Of a stretch of DNA of 64,000 nucleotides, positions 17,709 through 25,987 are shown piece by piece. A program made the position numbers and the translations under genes. A model generated the notes under the pieces. It made no database searches. It saw only the letters and a program-made list of their open reading frames with translations, and was not told the origin of the DNA. The first letter of the stretch is position 1. Each line of letters starts with the position of its first letter. The stretch lies in the NCBI RefSeq assembly GCF_040409805.1, contig NZ_CP099572.1, positions 1,674,001 through 1,738,000 of the forward strand, written 5' to 3'. Origin of the DNA: Polynucleobacter sp. MWH-UH23A. GTDB taxonomy: Bacteria; Pseudomonadota; Gammaproteobacteria; Burkholderiales; Burkholderiaceae.

Positions 17709-18116
17709 TTATAAAACCTCTACCAAATAAAAATCCGACCCGTTGTATTCTAAAAATGGTGACTGAGGCGCAACAGTGGAAAGAAATGGTCCCACAATAT
17801 TGTTGACCCTAAAACCAAGCCCTCTCTCCATGCCGCCCTTGAGAACAACAACCCAGGGGGCATGTTCGCGTCTTAGGACTTGTTGCCATGGTGCCGCACC
17901 CTCAATTGCACGAGCCGTCTTAAGTAACTGAAAATGATTACGCAAATAAACTGGTTCGCCGTCATGCACCACAACACCACTAATCTTCAATTCTTTAATA
18001 GATTGCTCTGGCTCGGGATAGAGAAAAACACTATGTACTTGTGAAGCTGCTAAGGCATAACGTTCGCCGTTAATTCTCAAACCTAGCCAGTAATCTTGAT
18101 TCTCGAGCGAGTTCAT
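17709..18116 (-). CDS. CheW-like domain protein
   Basis: A single-domain protein of 135 residues with the beta-rich CheW-type pattern: YWLGLRINGERYALAASQVH at the start, SGVVVHDGEPVYLRNHFQLL in the middle and APWVVVLKGGMERGLGFRVN towards the end. CheW couples receptors to CheA in chemosensory arrays. The start ATG 18116 overlaps the stop of the PDZ gene (ATGA), so the genes are translationally coupled. The downstream receptor-like gene starts 43 bp later. Divergent from ordinary CheW, but the domain call is reasonable. Confidence 0.65.
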   Translation of the reverse strand: MNSLENQDYWLGLRINGERYALAASQVHSVFLYPEPEQSIKELKISGVVVHDGEPVYLRNHFQLLKTARAIEGAAPWQQVLRREHAPWVVVLKGGMERGLGFRVNNIVGPFLSTVAPQSPFLEYNGSDFYLVEVL

Positions 18117-19141
18117 GATTTTTTACCTGCTACTCTGCGTTGGTACCAATACAAGGCAAGCGCAATCAAAAAAATGATCAAGCTACATACAAAACCAACA
18201 ACCGCATCACCCATGCCGGTCAAATAGAATGCATTTTTGTTTTCTATTTTTCTTCTTTGAGAAAAGTAGCTATCAATTGCTTCTAGCACTTTTTTGTGCT
18301 GCCAATTGAGTACATCCTTAGTCTGAATTTTGGCGGAGGAAGGGTTTGATGGATCAAACACACCTTTAGCAATTAAGTTCAGACGCTTAGCGCTTTGCAT
18401 CAGATTATTTGCCGCATCCACTCGCCAATCAACCGAAATTGCTGGCAACATTTCGCGGCGATATTGATCAGCCATGCGCTTGCTATCTCGCTCTGTTAAG
18501 TAAATTACCTCTGCCGGAATCTCAAACTTAATGCCGCTATTGTTCTCAGTAATGGGGCCCTTGGCTAAACTCTTCATCACCACTGAGACAGTATTTTGCT
18601 TGCCTCTTAACAACTTTAAGCTGATTTCGGAGGAAAGCTTTTCGTTCAGAGCCTGGTAATACCCCATGATCGATTCGATCTTATTAGATCCGACATAGAT
18701 CACGAGATCCCCATGCTTGACGCCGGCAATATCCGCAGGCGAGCCTGGCTCAACTGATTCAACAGTTGGCAATGTAACCGTCAAGATAGGCGCCGAGCGT
18801 TTATTTTCAAATTCCGCGAAATACTGGAATGCACGATTCACCGCATCATCAAGGCTAACTGGCACTATCGCATCGTCCGCCAATTTAGGAATATCACTTG
18901 GTTTTAAGCGCCGCGTATTCAAAGTGGAGTTATTCAGACGAAAATCAATCGCCTGATAACTGACAAATTCTTCAATGTTCGGCATTGAAACCTTCAGATT
19001 TTTTAAATCCGAAGAAGAGCTCGATAACTCACCCGCAGCAGTCAATAAGGTTGCCAGAGAGAAGAACAGCAATAGACTTGAGAAGGCCAAAAACCAAAAG
19101 TAAAGGCCTTTTTGAGTGCGGGGAAACTTAATATTTAGCAC
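18113..19141 (-). CDS. Membrane protein with periplasmic PDZ domain
   Basis: A 342-residue protein with an N-terminal membrane segment (about residues 13-36) and a C-terminal one (about 310-333), so both termini face the cytoplasm. A PDZ domain lies at about residues 118-195 (VESVEPGSPADIAGVKHGDLV is the typical carboxylate-binding loop). No protease residues accompany it. A helical region follows (QYRREMLPAISVDWRVDAAN). It probably binds a partner C-terminus in the periplasm and may act as a receptor or coreceptor for the neighbouring array-like proteins. It sits 5 bp after the 269-residue membrane protein gene and overlaps the CheW-like gene by 4 nt. Family not recognised. Confidence 0.7.
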   Translation of the reverse strand: MLNIKFPRTQKGLYFWFLAFSSLLLFFSLATLLTAAGELSSSSSDLKNLKVSMPNIEEFVSYQAIDFRLNNSTLNTRRLKPSDIPKLADDAIVPVSLDDAVNRAFQYFAEFENKRSAPILTVTLPTVESVEPGSPADIAGVKHGDLVIYVGSNKIESIMGYYQALNEKLSSEISLKLLRGKQNTVSVVMKSLAKGPITENNSGIKFEIPAEVIYLTERDSKRMADQYRREMLPAISVDWRVDAANNLMQSAKRLNLIAKGVFDPSNPSSAKIQTKDVLNWQHKKVLEAIDSYFSQRRKIENKNAFYLTGMGDAVVGFVCSLIIFLIALALYWYQRRVAGKKS

Positions 19142-19146
19142 GTTTT

Positions 19147-19956
19147 TTACTTTTTCTTAGACCCTATATCAGCTCTAGTGCTAGCTAACTTGTTGCCACC
19201 TTGATTCAAGATAAACCGCTGTTTTAACAACTCTACCTCACGATGTTCTGCCATCAGCTGAACTTCTGTTTTGCGCTTATCCATTAGCAATCGGCAACTT
19301 GCAATGTCATCAATCCACTCACCTGCCTTCATTTCAATGATCGCCGACTCCAAGATATCGCGACCATTTGTCTCATTTGCTTTAATACGAACCACAAACA
19401 AACGAACATCGTCTACATCACGCAATGTCAACTCAACAAAGTATGTTCTGGCAAATCGGTGATTGATAGCAGTGAGCTTGTAAGGATAGTTATGCAAAGT
19501 GAAATAAATTTGAGTGCCATCATCCAACGGCATTGGCTCGACCTTGAGCTCGGTAATACCGGCTTGAGCATGCCATTCCAAATCCGTCTGCTGCGCCTCT
19601 AAACTCTTTTTTGGGAATGCGCGAGTTTCAAAATAAATTTGGTACAAGGTTTCTGGCAAATGCCTCTCATTTGCTAAATTTTTTAATACCTCGGCTGTTG
19701 ATGTAATTCGGAGACGCTCTGCCATCAAATCCAACTTCATGTTGGCAATTTTTTGATTAATCACTTCCTCAAGTTGATGTGTTTTTTGCAAGCTAGCCAC
19801 AACTACGGGTTCAATGGGTTTAGTCTTCTGATCCTTAACCTCATCCACCACCTTTCCGTAAAAGTCTCGGATGAAAAAATAGACCAAGGCAATGAACATG
19901 AGAAAACTCACGACAATGATCAATTTTCCAGTTGTAAAGGAAGCAAAAAAATTCAT
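19147..19956 (-). CDS. Single-pass membrane protein of unknown function
   Basis: A 269-residue protein with one N-terminal transmembrane segment (about 9-29) and a short charged stretch, then a helical region (LEEVINQKIANMKLDLMAERL) and a mixed alpha/beta domain with a regular pattern (YFVELTLRDVDDVRLFVVRI). I do not recognise the family. It is in the middle of the operon between the PilZ and PDZ genes, spaced 5 bp from the latter, so it is probably a component of the same membrane assembly. Confidence 0.7.
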   Translation of the reverse strand: MNFFASFTTGKLIIVVSFLMFIALVYFFIRDFYGKVVDEVKDQKTKPIEPVVVASLQKTHQLEEVINQKIANMKLDLMAERLRITSTAEVLKNLANERHLPETLYQIYFETRAFPKKSLEAQQTDLEWHAQAGITELKVEPMPLDDGTQIYFTLHNYPYKLTAINHRFARTYFVELTLRDVDDVRLFVVRIKANETNGRDILESAIIEMKAGEWIDDIASCRLLMDKRKTEVQLMAEHREVELLKQRFILNQGGNKLASTRADIGSKKK

Positions 19957-20000
19957 AATGAATTCAAACTCGAAGACCTGACATAACTTGCTTTATACGG

Positions 20001-20759
20001 CTATTCATGCCAGCAAGCTCCTAAATACCATCGATTTAAGCGGCTCTGCACGCGGGCATTTTCAATCGCACTACGCGTACTTTCAAATTCTTTCAGCGCT
20101 AATTTTTTTGGCTCGTATAACTCGCAGCCCGCACGAATTCGATCAATATCTGCCCCAGGACGAACATTTTTAATAACCAGATCAATCGTTGTAGAACGTG
20201 ACCTTAGACGCTCAAAATAACCCGAGTGCCAATAACGTCCGACTTCCACTTCGGTGGCACCTAGGCGGATATCAAGCAAGATGCCGTGGTCTGAAATATC
20301 TATCACTTTGGTAAGTAACTCCTGACCCGCACCAAGGCAGAGAACAAAATTTAAATCGTCATCTGCAGGACCAAGAGTACGAAATTCCTTACGACGCTGA
20401 ATGAGAATTAAATCTGCCGGCATAGGGCAAACAAAATTACCTTCTTCATTTAACCTCAGGCCGGTCGCCAAAAATTGCATCTTCCCACTTTCACCACACA
20501 GAACAACGATGCGCCGACCACCAATCAGGCTAGTGAAGCCGCCCTCAGGCTTGATTTCAGGCTTCATCACAATCAGCCCTTGACGAATATCCAACATACT
20601 GACGGGCAACGCTGCGCCATCACCATCAACTGGGTAGAGTCCTGCCAGCGGCTTTCTACTTAATTCACGCTCGATGGTTTTTGCAATCGCTCGAGGCTCT
20701 ACATGGAATCTCGGCTCAATGCTTTTGAGCCCCTCAGGAGGAAAAATATTAAATCTCAT
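20001..20759 (-). CDS. PilZ-domain protein, YcgR-like flagellar brake
   Basis: YcgR-type proteins bind cyclic di-GMP and slow the flagellar motor. The 252-residue product has an N-terminal YcgR domain (about 20-115) and a C-terminal PilZ domain with both ligand motifs: RxxxR at R123 to R127 (QRRKEFR) and DxSxxG at D154 to G159 (DISDHG). The extra C-terminal helical tail (ESTRSAIENARVQSRLNRW) is family-like. Its place at the head of the sensory and flgA operon links it to motility, and a diguanylate cyclase with its own feedback site is 2.5 kb away. Confidence 0.85.
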   Translation of the reverse strand: MRFNIFPPEGLKSIEPRFHVEPRAIAKTIERELSRKPLAGLYPVDGDGAALPVSMLDIRQGLIVMKPEIKPEGGFTSLIGGRRIVVLCGESGKMQFLATGLRLNEEGNFVCPMPADLILIQRRKEFRTLGPADDDLNFVLCLGAGQELLTKVIDISDHGILLDIRLGATEVEVGRYWHSGYFERLRSRSTTIDLVIKNVRPGADIDRIRAGCELYEPKKLALKEFESTRSAIENARVQSRLNRWYLGACWHE

Positions 20760-20766
20760 ATGTAAA

Positions 20767-21189
20767 TTAAGAACCGCAAACTTGGGTAAAGATAATTGCT
20801 AAAGGGGTTCCTTCTGGAATGGGATCGTCATTTAACTCAAAACCCGTCTCTGTCTGCAAACTGGGTTTTCCCATAGCGTTAGGCTCAGAATAATTAACGA
20901 CCGCCAACGTTGAATAGGTATTGCGTACGCAATTAAACAAAATATTGCGTCGAACCGATTGAATTCGCTCTGGGCCAATACCTTGCTGCTGCTTACGATT
21001 GGTAATAGTCCAAACCTTTTTCCAGTCGGGGGGTAATGCCTTCACTGAACTTTTGTAATAGGAAATGCTGTACTGGCGGCCATCCAAAACCGTGACCAAA
21101 TCTTCGTTTATCTGAGCAAGGGGAATACCGCCGCTAAAGGCGACAAGAAAGACAAAAAAAGAGGTTTTTTGGAAAAAGGAGCGACCCAT
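20767..21189 (-). CDS. Exported protein, possibly surface-adhesin E-like
   Basis: From ATG 21189 the product has 140 residues and starts with a signal peptide (hydrophobic FFVFLVAFSGGIPLAQ). The mature part has two cysteines and a pattern W-x5-Y, N-C-x5-Y, then PIPEGTPLAIIFTQVC, resembling the small Adhesin_E-like secreted proteins of betaproteobacteria; this match is tentative. The frame also opens at TTG 21204, but ATG 21189 fits a signal peptide better. It is the first gene of the long minus-strand operon, 7 bp before ycgR-like. Neither start has a strong ribosome binding site. Confidence 0.6.
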   Translation of the reverse strand: MGRSFFQKTSFFVFLVAFSGGIPLAQINEDLVTVLDGRQYSISYYKSSVKALPPDWKKVWTITNRKQQQGIGPERIQSVRRNILFNCVRNTYSTLAVVNYSEPNAMGKPSLQTETGFELNDDPIPEGTPLAIIFTQVCGS

Positions 21190-21213
21190 ACAAGGAACCC
21201 ACAATAAACGATC

Positions 21214-21219
21214 ATTATA
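21214..21219 (-). promoter_or_regulatory. Candidate -10 box for the sensory/flgAMN operon
   Basis: On the minus strand a TATAAT hexamer lies 24 nt before ATG 21189. The hexamer 17 nt further upstream is AGGGCT, a poor -35. It is the only near-consensus box seen before the first gene of the operon. Confidence 0.3.
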
Positions 21220-21316
21220 CGGATATCCTGTATTTAAGCCCTCCTTAGCGCACCTCTTGAAGCTCCCACTACAGTGAAAATACTTGGAAAACAGCTAATA
21301 CTGGTCAAGAATAGAT

Positions 21317-21499
21317 CTATGGATTTCCCTGAGTTAGCTGGCTTTGTAGAACATTGACATTTTCACCATTAACAACATGCTTTACCCAATAGCGAGCGGC
21401 TGCAATATTAGTCGTATAAAAAGCAATTTTGTTATGCCTTTCGATGGTGTAAAAGCGCTCGCCACGAATGCGATGCTCGGTAATGACAGGATTTTCCAT
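21317..21499 (-). CDS. Small hypothetical protein
   Basis: A 60-residue frame with a plausible ribosome binding site (AGAGGA, about 10 nt before the ATG). The sequence is protein-like (RFYTIERHNKIAFYTTNIAA, then YWVKHVVNGEN), with no signal peptide or membrane segment. It stands alone between the operon starting at 21189 and rpoN. I do not recognise the family. Confidence 0.5.
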   Translation of the reverse strand: MENPVITEHRIRGERFYTIERHNKIAFYTTNIAAARYWVKHVVNGENVNVLQSQLTQGNP

Positions 21500-21855
21500 A
21501 ATGTGAAATTCCTCTTTTTTAGTGACAGGGTAACTGTAAACGGAAAAATACGCAAAAGCGATTAACCTTTTCCTTAATTTTTACTTCTAACTGATCCAAA
21601 TAGTACTTAAGTATATGATTTATATAAGTAAATTTTATAAAGCCGAATAAATAAGTCGTCAAATCAGTCAAAAGGCCTATTCAAAAAGGAACATTGCCGC
21701 TTGCTATTCTGACTCCGATTTGTTTTTGTAGGTCAATTTGAAACCAGCAGAACTGAACCTAGATATTCCATTCTAAAAATCGGCAATTACACTTAAGCAT
21801 ATGCAATCTAGGCTTCATTTAACCCTCAACCTTTCCATGACCTGTCGTTAAGTAC
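21500..21855. other. AT-rich intergenic region upstream of rpoN
   Basis: A stretch of about 356 bp with no convincing gene. It is strongly AT-rich and separates the small divergent gene from rpoN, so it should hold both promoters. A GCCGAATA sequence near 21641 recalls a sigma-28 -10 box, but no TAAA box lies at the right spacing. Confidence 0.4.
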
Positions 21856-23241
21856 ATGGCTATTTCTATCAATACCAGAGCTAGCCAAACAGTTAGCCTG
21901 ACTCCACAACTTCAGCAATCAATCAAGCTTTTACAGCTATCCAACTCAGAACTGGAGCAGCAATTAGCAAAAGAGGCTGAAGAAAATCCTTTACTCGAAT
22001 TTGAGCCAAACCCTGAAATTGAATCAAATCTGACCCAATCTAACGAACGTATTGAGGTGACTCAAAGCTCATGGGCCAATCCACGCATCTCACAAGACGA
22101 TGATGAGGACTGGGGCGAACAGTATGAACGAATTGCACACAAACAAACCTTGCTGGAATATTTAGAGGAGCAAATCCATCTCTTAAATGTGGCGCCTGAT
22201 GAGCAATCTCTGATTGCCTATTTAGCGGGGTGTCTTGATGAGCGTGGCTATTTACCTGAGGACCTACAAAACATCTATATAGATTTAACATCCCAAACAT
22301 TAAGCAAGGACTCTTATGAGCGCCTTGAAAAAGCCCTCGCGATGCTGCAATCGCTCGACCCTCCTGGAGTAGGAGCACGCGATCTTGCCGAGTGTCTTTC
22401 TCTCCAAATAGATCGGATTCTAGAAAACGTGAATACCAATCGAGATATATGGGAATTAGCCAAGGAGATCACAAATTCCCATCTATCTAAAGTTGGCTCA
22501 AAAGATTGGCAAAAGATCAGACAGGCGAGCGGCCAATCCGAAGCGGCAGTACTTAAAGCGGTAAATCTCATAAGAAGCCTTCAACACAATCCAGGCGCAC
22601 AATTTGAACGTGAGAATGACCAATGGATTCTTCCTGACATAGTAGTGAAATTAAAACAGCAGCGCTGGATCGCAGAATCGAACCCGAATGCAAAACCGAG
22701 ACTGTCTCTTAATAATGAATACGCAAGGATCTTAAAAGAGAACGGTCAAAAAAAAATAGACGGGGCTTTAAAGCAGAAGATGCTTGAGGCCAGCTGGTTA
22801 GTCAAAAATATTGCTCAACGTGAAGAGACTATATTGAAAGTTGCGCAAGCAATCGTATCGAGACAGCAGAAATTTTTTTCCATCGGCGCAATTGGAATGA
22901 GACCCTTGGTACTCAGAGAAATCGCTGAAGAATTAGAAATGCATGAATCCACGATCTCTAGGGTAACAACACAAAAATACCTGGCTTGTCCACTCGGGAT
23001 TTTTGAATTCAAATACTTTTTTAGCAGTCAAGTCAGCTCAGAAAACGGCAGCGGCATCTCTTCGACGGCTATTCAAGCATTAATCAAAAAAATTGTGGGT
23101 GAGGAGTCGCCAAGCAAGCCGGTATCTGACACCCAAATAGCTCAAATATTGAACGCACAAGGCTATAACATTGCTAGACGAACAATTGCTAAATACCGTG
23201 ACATTCTTCGCATTCCACCAGTGCACCTGCGCAAGCAATAA
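21856..23241 (+). CDS. rpoN: RNA polymerase sigma-54 factor
   Basis: Sigma-54 recognises GG-N10-GC promoters and needs an AAA+ activator; in many bacteria it governs early or middle flagellar genes. The 461-residue product has the N-terminal activator-interaction region (QTVSLTPQLQQSIKLLQLSN, then EENPLLEFEP), a core-binding middle region, the helix-turn-helix (LREIAEELEMHESTISRVT) and the RpoN box (ARRTIAKYRDIL, near residue 444). It is not next to lptB, hpf or ptsN as the usual proteobacterial copy is, but beside motility and c-di-GMP genes; a second copy dedicated to motility is possible. Convergent with the GGDEF gene. Confidence 0.93.
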   Translation: MAISINTRASQTVSLTPQLQQSIKLLQLSNSELEQQLAKEAEENPLLEFEPNPEIESNLTQSNERIEVTQSSWANPRISQDDDEDWGEQYERIAHKQTLLEYLEEQIHLLNVAPDEQSLIAYLAGCLDERGYLPEDLQNIYIDLTSQTLSKDSYERLEKALAMLQSLDPPGVGARDLAECLSLQIDRILENVNTNRDIWELAKEITNSHLSKVGSKDWQKIRQASGQSEAAVLKAVNLIRSLQHNPGAQFERENDQWILPDIVVKLKQQRWIAESNPNAKPRLSLNNEYARILKENGQKKIDGALKQKMLEASWLVKNIAQREETILKVAQAIVSRQQKFFSIGAIGMRPLVLREIAEELEMHESTISRVTTQKYLACPLGIFEFKYFFSSQVSSENGSGISSTAIQALIKKIVGEESPSKPVSDTQIAQILNAQGYNIARRTIAKYRDILRIPPVHLRKQ

Positions 23242-23258
23242 CGTCACATAAGGATTTC

Positions 23259-23963
23259 TTACTCAGCAAACCGAATACAGTTTTTCCCCGCTCGTTTAGC
23301 ACGATACATGGCACCATCTGCTGCCTCAATGAGGGCAAGTGCATTTTTACCCCGCCCAGAATTGCCAGGTTCAATTACGGAAACTCCTATGCTTGCACCC
23401 AAGAAGAGGGTGAGTGGCTCATTCGTATTTAATCTCATTGGACTTGAAATAGCATTGAGTAGTCGATTGGCTAAATTCATTATGTAATCTTTATGCTCAA
23501 TATTTTGCAAAACCACTATGAATTCATCGCCACCCCACCGGCATAACAAATCCTCTGAACGGATGGAGTTTTTTAAACATGCTCCCACCAAACCTAAGGC
23601 TTGATCACCAATAACATGTCCATGCTGATCATTAATTTCTTTAAACCCGTCCAAATCAATGAAACAAACCGCTGAGAACTTATCTCGATAATGAAGTTCA
23701 TTTAAAGTCCGCTCAAAGCAGTCCAGCATGCTGGTCCTCAACAAGAGACCTGTTAACTCATCATGCACAAGAGCAAATGGAAGTGGCTGATCATGACTCA
23801 ATTCGTGGAAAATATGACGCTGGAGTGGCGATAAATCAGAGCTCGCTAGAGTTGACGCAAAGATGTCTTGATGCTTAGCATCTTGAACCACTTTTTGCAT
23901 CTGGGTAAACAAGGACTTAAATTGTTCAGCTAGACGAGAAGACTTTAGATTTTGGTCTGCCAT
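23259..23963 (-). CDS. GGDEF diguanylate cyclase
   Basis: This enzyme makes cyclic di-GMP from two GTP. The 234-residue soluble protein has a helical N-terminus (1-60) and a GGDEF domain: substrate motif DELTG near residue 68, FIDLDGFKEIND near 101, the active site GGDEF at 144-148, and an allosteric inhibitory I-site RSED at 135-138 with the usual 5-residue spacing. Catalysis and product feedback are therefore both expected. No input domain is obvious. Its start follows the stop of the upstream gene directly, so it is the last gene of a three-gene operon with two envelope proteins. The PilZ protein of the same window is a plausible effector. Confidence 0.9.
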   Translation of the reverse strand: MADQNLKSSRLAEQFKSLFTQMQKVVQDAKHQDIFASTLASSDLSPLQRHIFHELSHDQPLPFALVHDELTGLLLRTSMLDCFERTLNELHYRDKFSAVCFIDLDGFKEINDQHGHVIGDQALGLVGACLKNSIRSEDLLCRWGGDEFIVVLQNIEHKDYIMNLANRLLNAISSPMRLNTNEPLTLFLGASIGVSVIEPGNSGRGKNALALIEAADGAMYRAKRAGKNCIRFAE

Positions 23964-24461
23964 TTAGTTGCAGATAATTGACTTCACACTTGATTCAATT
24001 GTGTCCGGATCAATAGGCATCACACTTGATTTACTTTTATTGAAAAATACTTCATTCAAGGATTTGGTTTTGGAGTCAAAATACAGGTAAGAAGCACGGT
24101 AAAAGAAAAAGTGATTTTCTTTGCAATCTTGAGCGCCACTCAAACTAAAAAGATTAAATGGTTTACCGTTTGGCGCCAAATGATCCTTGTTGAAATGGGC
24201 TGACACGGTATACCAAACATATGGCTCCTCTGCTTTACCCCAACCTGATAACAAATACAGAGTCGATTCGGCATTTTTCCGAATAACAATGTCTTTATCA
24301 TTATTGACTTTAGAGCCCTGCTTTCCGGTACTCATTTTTGTAGCAGCCGGCTCTTGATGATCCGACTTTGCTTGAGCGCTCGCAACCAAAGAAATTGTCA
24401 ATAAAACCCAAAAAATACGAGGCAGGCAAGACCGATGTAAATCCTTCAAGAGGCAGTTCAT
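23964..24461 (-). CDS. Exported hypothetical protein
   Basis: A 165-residue protein with an N-terminal signal sequence (CLPRIFWVLLTISLVASAQA), so it is probably periplasmic or secreted. It has two cysteines in the mature part and a YTVSAHFNKDHLAPNGKPF segment. Family not recognised. The start is preceded by a strong AGGAGG site and overlaps the upstream stop as TAATG. It lies between a membrane protein gene and a diguanylate cyclase gene, so it could be part of a signal-input unit, but this is inference. Confidence 0.7.
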   Translation of the reverse strand: MNCLLKDLHRSCLPRIFWVLLTISLVASAQAKSDHQEPAATKMSTGKQGSKVNNDKDIVIRKNAESTLYLLSGWGKAEEPYVWYTVSAHFNKDHLAPNGKPFNLFSLSGAQDCKENHFFFYRASYLYFDSKTKSLNEVFFNKSKSSVMPIDPDTIESSVKSIICN

Positions 24462-25006
24462 TATTTGACCTCCTCTACACTTTTATTGGGCTGCCACTTC
24501 GCAAAAGCCGATGGAATGGGTTTACCTTCTTCGACGCCGTAATATACAACCGCACCACTTTGGCTAATTGCTGCGAAATATTGACTAGTCTCCGGATCAA
24601 TCACAAAAGCGGATTCGAGCTCGTTGCAAGCTTGCTTTTTGCATCCAGACCCTAAGATTTGCTTACCCACATAAGTAATTTGAGCACTTTCTTCCATCGC
24701 CTCTTTAAACACTTTGTAGTCAGCCGAAAGCAGGTAGGAAAAAATAAAGCTTCGGTCCCCATCCTTTACATAATCCAATGAGGAAGTGCCTACCATTAGT
24801 GGCGCGTAGGAAACCTGGTCCTTAACCAAGTCATCGTACTTTATCTTCTGTCGATTCTGAAGAGCCGACTGTTCAGCTTGTTTATTTTCAAGCGCTCGAT
24901 AATCCCAAACTTTGAATACGGCATAGAGTAAGACAAGTAAAGCAAGAAAAAAGGCGATGCCTTTCAACAACAACTTTGCCAAGGCTTTTACTTTAGCCAC
25001 CATCAT
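24461..25006 (-). CDS. Single-pass membrane protein of unknown function
   Basis: From ATG 25006 the protein has 181 residues: a transmembrane helix at about 15-36 (GIAFFLALLVLLYAVFKVW) and then a periplasmic domain with a CKKQAC pair that could form a disulfide. The frame extends one codon further to a TTG. It is the first gene of the operon with the exported 165-residue protein and the GGDEF protein (TAATG coupling downstream). Family not recognised. Confidence 0.68.
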   Translation of the reverse strand: MMVAKVKALAKLLLKGIAFFLALLVLLYAVFKVWDYRALENKQAEQSALQNRQKIKYDDLVKDQVSYAPLMVGTSSLDYVKDGDRSFIFSYLLSADYKVFKEAMEESAQITYVGKQILGSGCKKQACNELESAFVIDPETSQYFAAISQSGAVVYYGVEEGKPIPSAFAKWQPNKSVEEVK

Positions 25007-25248
25007 CAACTCTTGATATCCAATCTATTTGAGTCAGTCTTATAACCAGCGTTGCCCAATTAGAGCGTGCATTTCTTCAATAACACTATAAAGCAAATCA
25101 ACATAGGCGCCCTAAGCTTACTTGAAAAAGAACTGGTTTTGCAAAAATGATGGTCGGCCCACGAAATTTGCCATAATCTCACATATTCTATCCACCTTAA
25201 TATCGGAGCTCTTGAAACTTAAAGAGCCGACCCAGATTTGGAGCCTTC

Positions 25249-25521
25249 ATGGGAAATCTTGATGATGCAATCGCCGAGCTAAAAGAAATTAACAGTCGCT
25301 TGGCTGAAATAAGCGACTCCATTCAGGCTAGGGATAAAAAATCTGATGAAAGCTTAAATACCATCAGAAAGGATCTTTGGAACATTAAAAATATCGTCGC
25401 CGATGAAAATATTCAAAATAAGATCATTCAAAAAGGAGTAGAGAGAGCGTTAGCCAAAGCGGCTATTTATGCTCTAGTGTCATCTATGATGCTATACATC
25501 ATTGGAAAGTTTCTGCTGTAG
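25249..25521 (+). CDS. Small coiled-coil membrane protein
   Basis: A 90-residue protein with a predicted coiled coil (LDDAIAELKEINSRLAEISD, near the start) and a C-terminal transmembrane segment (about 70-88, ALVSSMMLYIIGKFLL), giving a tail-anchored layout. A GGAG ribosome binding site sits 5 nt before the ATG. It stands alone, convergent with the membrane protein gene to its right. Family not recognised; the size and shape suggest a structural or partner role. Confidence 0.65.
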   Translation: MGNLDDAIAELKEINSRLAEISDSIQARDKKSDESLNTIRKDLWNIKNIVADENIQNKIIQKGVERALAKAAIYALVSSMMLYIIGKFLL

Positions 25522-25539
25522 CGTACCCAACTAAAATCG

Positions 25540-25971
25540 CTAGTTAGATTCAATTTTTTCTATAACAACAGAGTATTGAATATCACCAACAAAACGACTC
25601 AACCAATTTTTTTCAACGAGGTCGTTGACCACTAAATAAGCAAGAGAGTAATTACCCTCGTTAGTAATCAAGCTTGCAACACAGGACCGCCGAGAATTGT
25701 CATGAGAGACTTCCCGAATCCGATCAAAAGCCTGTGTTCGAGCATTTTTAATAAGCGCTTCATTACTCCTAATGTTTTTATTTAAAAGAATCTGGACGGA
25801 CTCATCCTGACATTTTGGAAGGTCGCGATAGTAATAAATATGAATTAACGCGCCAGCCACCGTCAACAAAATAAAGCCTACCAACAACAGCCAAGGAATC
25901 TTCCTCCGACCAGAATCCTCCTCTAGTGATTCCTTAAGATGATGGATCTGATCCTTTGGTATTTGCGCCAT
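25540..25971 (-). CDS. Membrane protein downstream of a bactofilin
   Basis: From ATG 25971 the protein has 143 residues: a short cytoplasmic N-terminus, one transmembrane segment (about 26-45, PWLLLVGFILLTVAGALIHI) and a periplasmic domain with two cysteines. The frame can extend to a GTG at 26001, but that start overlaps the bactofilin stop and has no ribosome binding site. It follows the bactofilin gene closely and may be its membrane partner. Family not recognised. Confidence 0.65.
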   Translation of the reverse strand: MAQIPKDQIHHLKESLEEDSGRRKIPWLLLVGFILLTVAGALIHIYYYRDLPKCQDESVQILLNKNIRSNEALIKNARTQAFDRIREVSHDNSRRSCVASLITNEGNYSLAYLVVNDLVEKNWLSRFVGDIQYSVVIEKIESN

Positions 25972-25987
25972 CTCAAGCCCCGAAGAT

